The position numbers and the translations under genes are program-made. From the NCBI RefSeq assembly GCF_001949145.1, contig NW_019091682.1, positions 158,474 to 205,724 on the forward strand: a DNA stretch of 47,251 nt. Reading direction: 5' to 3'. This stretch comes from Acanthaster planci. Its lineage: Eukaryota; Echinodermata; Asteroidea; Valvatida; Acanthasteridae. This document shows, in pieces, positions 44,881 to 47,251 of the stretch. Under the pieces are notes generated by a model. That model was not told the origin of the DNA, made no database searches, and saw only the letters and a list, made by a program, of their open reading frames with translations. Each line of letters begins with the position of its first letter. The first letter of the stretch is position 1.

Positions 44881-47251
44881 TGAGATAAGTTGCTGAATTA
44901 TCTGCGGCCAACTTTCTTTTCCCTTGTCAAGTCCCCATCGCACTCAAAAATAAGTTCTTGACAGCTGTGAACCATCTACTTTTCTTTCGTTTTTACTGTG
45001 TGATTTCCACTGCACTGCATCACAATAAAAGTCATTTTCTTTTAAATAAGATACTAGTGAAGAAAAATCGTCGAAAGTTGAATTATTTCCACTCCACTAT
45101 TAAATTAGCTGTAGTGAAAACAGATTTCTGTTTTCCATTAAAACTGTCTGCAGCTAAACCCAGGCAAAACAATTTTAATGGTTATAAGAATAAAATTAAT
45201 TGTAGCTTTCACATTTCTTATTTATAATTCAAGAAAATCTAAGCCTCTTGAGGTTTCCCGTCAATCCTGTTTTTCAGGGACAAGGAAAGGTTTCTTGGGC
45301 AGGTGCAATCTGTAATTGCTAGCCAAATAAAGTATGCTTAAATGTTGAAGTAAACTCATACATGTAATAAGGTGGTTCGTACCACCCTTTTTAATCTAAT
45401 ATATTCATACTTGCCTCTATGCCTTGGACGTTTTTCAGTGGCTCTGGTGCTCTTCAAAAAAGCAAAAAATGCTCAAATGTCCTTTATTTAGAGGACATTT
45501 CAATGCAAACATTGCAGCATACTGTTTAATTTGCAGTTTATCCCTAATGTTTCGATATATAAAGTATACCGGACTTTCTCAAGAGATTATTCCAACAAAC
45601 TTCCATTTGATTGTAACTGTGCAGTACAAAACCATTGGATCCTGGCATTACGTAGAAAGAACTTGTATGGAACATTTATAACCATCATATTTGAAATGGG
45701 ACAATTCAGGAAACTTTGTTGGAATACAACTATATTTCTCTGAGTTTCCAGTGCTTAATTGTGTTTTATTGACTACTGAGTATTTCACATTTCCCAACTG
45801 CACCAAAGCTAATGTAAAACTTCAATTTTTTATCTGCTGATCCATGATCTTGGACAAATTTTGGACAATACCATAATCACTCAAGCAAAATAGTGTTTTA
45901 TAATGGATGCCAAAAAAATTATACGTGTATGTTCCACTTTTGCCTGGTGTGGTTGCTGCAGTACACGTCAATTTGCAGGTGGCCAAGGTCAGATTCATGT
46001 ATTTTGTCTGAAGAAAGTGAAAGTACTAGCAAATACCATGCAAAACAGTCTGGGTTTTGCCATTTACCTAAACCTTTTTTCATGGCTATCCTTCATTTTG
46101 TTATTTTGGGTGGTGTTTTTGCTGTTTTAATAAGAATGTTAATGTTTATGTTTATGTACATGTAGATTGACTCCTAAAAGTGTGGAGGGTTTATTTTTTG
46201 TATTAATACTTTTCTAACATTATAATGTCATGTAAAGGCAAACAAGGACTTGAAAACAAATATACATGTATGTGAGGCACCTCAATGCACCTGTGTTGGC
46301 CAGGACATGAAGCTTTGGTGAAAGTGCTAATCCGAAGTTCAGTATTAACCATTTATTCATGTATTATTATCTTGTGTAGTTGTTCCTTAATGTGTGTCCA
46401 CTGCCAGTGACGTTGCCGAGGGATGACACAATCTATTTGCCGACTTATTTGCCAGCCCATGTACATCATATCAGTACCAAATTTACAAGATTTATTTCAT
46501 TAGTTAAAGAATAATTATGGGTGCATACTTGTATGATCACAATAGTGCCCAAGATTACAACAGTGGTTCGAGATTGAAGTATTACACAAGGTATATTTAA
46601 TCATAAAATAGAGAGATTTGCTGAGAGTCATTTCTGAAAGTGTCTTTGCCTCCCCTCTCATCGATAAAGTTAAATACATTAAAGACAGGATTCAAAACAT
46701 GGTTAGAAATAGGCTTTAAACCTTCAAACACAGAGAAGCCATTTTGTACTGATATTGAATAAATTGTGGAGAATTCTTCAAAATATAGAGTCTGACAGCA
46801 GGAACAGCTATAAAATCTTAAAAGCGCCTGTATATAATGATTAATTTGTGGCATGAATAATATTTCCAAATATTAAAAGTCATGCATGTGTGCTACAGCA
46901 AGGACAACTTTAGCTTGAATTATTAAAATAAATGGAAAATTTGTTATCCAACTCATTTTTTTAATTTGTCTTTTGCCTACAAATTGTGTCAATGTTGTTC
47001 GAAAGAAAACAACTACCTTGTTACAAGCATTATCGTGAAGTCACAATGTGGAATAATTGAATGATCCTCTCAGATTTCCCCACAACAGTTCAAGACATTT
47101 CAGATTTTCTTGGAAAGTCAAAATATGGCTCCTTGATAATGTGATAGAAGACTGCACCACATGCATTTAGACAGAGAATAGTCAGAGAAAAAACACTAGG
47201 AATTAAGTGATGTTTGGTCCCGGGACTGTAACTGAAACATGCACAATGTTT
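44881..47251. other. Right-end intergenic, no supported gene
   Basis: AT-rich, with short unrecognised frames (45424-45681, 45893-46165, 46597-46869 minus). A short perfect hairpin, GGTGGT TCGT ACCACC, lies near 45371-45386. No splice-framed coding exon was seen. Confidence 0.45.

Noticed and set aside
45893-46165. Cysteine-rich frames as a zinc-finger exon
   Set aside because: Two overlapping frames compete, cysteine spacing matches no known finger convincingly, and no splice sites frame it.
1-47251. CRISPR arrays, rRNA, bacterial-type operons or plasmid features
   Set aside because: None seen. Gene structure and repeats are entirely animal-like.

Overview
The window looks like nuclear DNA from an animal, most likely an invertebrate deuterostome such as a hemichordate, echinoderm or lancelet. 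The evidence is GT-AG introns, AATAAA signals, Kozak starts, AT-rich spacers, animal-type LINEs and a fish/invertebrate-type tyrosine recombinase relic. I cannot name the species. The octamer TACATGTA and close variants recur dozens of times in the non-coding DNA.

Three host genes are clear. (1) 806-4599 (+): the last six exons, about 233 residues, of EIF2B3, the gamma subunit of the guanine-nucleotide exchange factor eIF2B. Its 5' exons lie off the left edge. (2) 11131-12561 (-): an intronless 476-residue rhodopsin-class receptor, probably a neuropeptide receptor. It has an aberrant TM6 motif and a full-consensus RFX X-box about 250 bp upstream. (3) 25014-32124 (-): a complete four-coding-exon, 584-residue BTB-BACK-Kelch protein, a likely Cullin-3 adaptor. 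It probably has a non-coding first exon and a promoter near 33.6-33.7 kb. The three genes have no obvious common pathway.

Between and inside the genes is a dense layer of repeats. These are a candidate solo LTR (7938-8772), a diffuse foldback-like element (9560-10450), a 1.2-kb inverted-repeat element with 19-bp subterminal repeats (13892-15085), and a 3.1-kb tandem duplication (15093-21225). Two LINE 3' relics follow: an L1/Tx1-like one (22976-24250) and a CR1/L2-like one (25390-26318, antisense inside the Kelch gene). Then come an A-B-A repeat block (34010-34598), a perfect Tc1/mariner-type MITE (39185-39413), a small TIR family with telomere-like ends (three copies), and two tRNA-like relics.

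The most unusual coding relic is at 43570-44600 (+). It is a decayed tyrosine-recombinase (Crypton-like) gene in which the Arg, Lys, Arg, His and Tyr catalytic positions can still be read. From 34.6 to 43.5 kb and from 44.9 to 47.2 kb I found no convincing gene, apart from an exon-like, promoter-like spot at 36.66-37.10 kb.
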